In this document: in pieces, positions 63,661 through 64,000 of the stretch
Layout of the letters: every line of letters starts with the position of its first letter
How positions within the stretch are numbered: position 1 is the first letter of the stretch
Origin: Salibacterium aidingense DSM 18341
GTDB taxonomy: Bacteria > Bacillota > Bacilli > Bacillales > Marinococcaceae
NCBI RefSeq assembly: GCF_000429685.1
Contig: NZ_AUCI01000008.1
Span: forward strand, 124,001 to 188,000
DNA: 64,000 nucleotides
Direction of reading: 5' to 3'
Translations under genes and position numbers: made by a program
The notes under the pieces: generated by a model
The model's input: only the letters and a program-made list of their open reading frames with translations
What the model was told of the DNA's origin: nothing
Databases searched by the model: none

Positions 63661-64000
63661 CTATTCTATCCACTCGTTAACTAGATCCTGATTTTCCTCG
63701 ACCCATTTCTCTGCTCCATCAATTGGCTCTTCTGCTTCATTCACTTCTACCATCAATTCACCAATCGCGTCGTCCTCCATTTTCCAGTTCTTAAACCATT
63801 CATCGAGTTCAGGGTAATCCTCCGCAAACCCTTCGCGTGTGGCATGGTGGATTTGCTCTGAATCACCGTACGTGTTTTTAGGATCCTCCAAATATTTTAG
63901 ATCATGCTGAGAAAACACCCGGTGCGGACTCCAAAGCGGAGCTACTATCGGCTCTTCATTTTGAACAGCCTGGTTAATTTCCTCCAGCATGGCCGGTTCC
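63661..64000 (-). CDS. Glycine betaine/proline ABC substrate-binding protein, C-terminal part
   Basis: The last 113 codons of a minus-strand gene; the frame is open through the right edge (EPAMLEEINQ at the boundary), so the gene is cut. VQNEEPIVAPLWSPHRVFSQHDLKYLEDPKNTYG is the hallmark of OpuAC/ProX-like binding domains (W and R/H for the quaternary ammonium pocket), followed by helices ending EENQDLVNEWIE. It imports compatible solutes such as glycine betaine during osmotic stress. Whether it is a lipoprotein or fused to a permease cannot be seen. Confidence 0.9.
   Translation of the reverse strand, partial: EPAMLEEINQAVQNEEPIVAPLWSPHRVFSQHDLKYLEDPKNTYGDSEQIHHATREGFAEDYPELDEWFKNWKMEDDAIGELMVEVNEAEEPIDGAEKWVEENQDLVNEWIE

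Overview
This window looks like the chromosome of a spore-forming, low-to-mid GC Firmicute of the family Bacillaceae. The gene order follows the Bacillus subtilis 'ymd-ymc-mut-mia' and 'yne' segments: pgsA, cinA, recA, rny, ymdB, spoVS, miaB, ricA, cotE, mutS, mutL, miaA, hfq, spoVK, hflX, ynbB, glnR, glnA, lexA, yneA/B, ynzC, tkt, sirA, yneF, ccdC, yneK, citB, yneP, yneQ. Spore genes (spoVS, cotE, spoVK, sirA) and a glycine-betaine binding protein at the right edge fit a sporulating, probably salt-tolerant organism. I cannot name the species.

The distinctive feature is selenocysteine (Sec). A block at 35.36-45.11 kb, placed between yneK/yueI and citB, holds the whole dedicated Sec pathway: tRNA-Sec with a UCA anticodon (selC), selB, selD and selA. 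Four reading frames in the window carry an in-frame UGA that is best read as Sec: SelD itself (Sec18), a 75-residue SelW/Rdx-like protein with a CxxU motif just upstream of selA, and two HesB/IscA-like proteins at 62.0 and 63.3 kb. Conventional ORF calling truncates or misses all four. Each UGA is followed at a suitable distance by a short hairpin resembling a bacterial SECIS element; the two HesB hairpins have nearly the same apical loop (TGGAG and TGGAT), and the SelW hairpin has a GGTCT loop.

Inside the Sec block, selB overlaps by 14 nt a family-4-like glycosyltransferase that resembles the selenosugar synthase SenB and animal GLT1D1. Next come a LysR regulator and a divergent PhnD-PhnE-PhnC-type ABC importer. 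selD and the selW-selA unit are transcribed divergently from overlapping promoters that share one inverted repeat. I infer a selenium-metabolism island in which selenophosphate from SelD could feed both Sec-tRNA and a glycosylated selenium compound. The second part is not demonstrated.

Layout: 0-4.6 kb pgsA end, cinA, a DEAD-box helicase and recA with an SOS box. 5.1-13.6 kb RNase Y, YmdB, SpoVS, an ABC-class ATPase, MiaB, RicA, CotE. 13.7-20.7 kb mutSL, an RsmJ-like methyltransferase, miaA, hfq. 20.8-27.3 kb a degenerate tyrosine recombinase, spoVK, hflX, ynbB, glnRA. 27.8-35.4 kb SOS genes around lexA, tkt, sirA, yneF, ccdC, yneK, yueI. 35.4-45.1 kb the Sec island. 45.3-61.5 kb aconitase, an FbpB-like peptide, a VanZ-like protein, a double AAA+ ATPase, yneP/Q, nadE, metA, a YkuI-like EAL protein, an MFS transporter and a double dynamin. 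61.6-63.6 kb a cyclic-phosphate receiver-like protein and two HesB-like selenoproteins flanking a dipeptidase. 63.7 kb to the end: C-terminus of a betaine-binding protein.

Gaps contain a dispersed repeat family (four clear copies and fragments) with TGGGACAAAA ends and a conserved internal hairpin. No prophage, intact IS element, rRNA operon or CRISPR array was seen.
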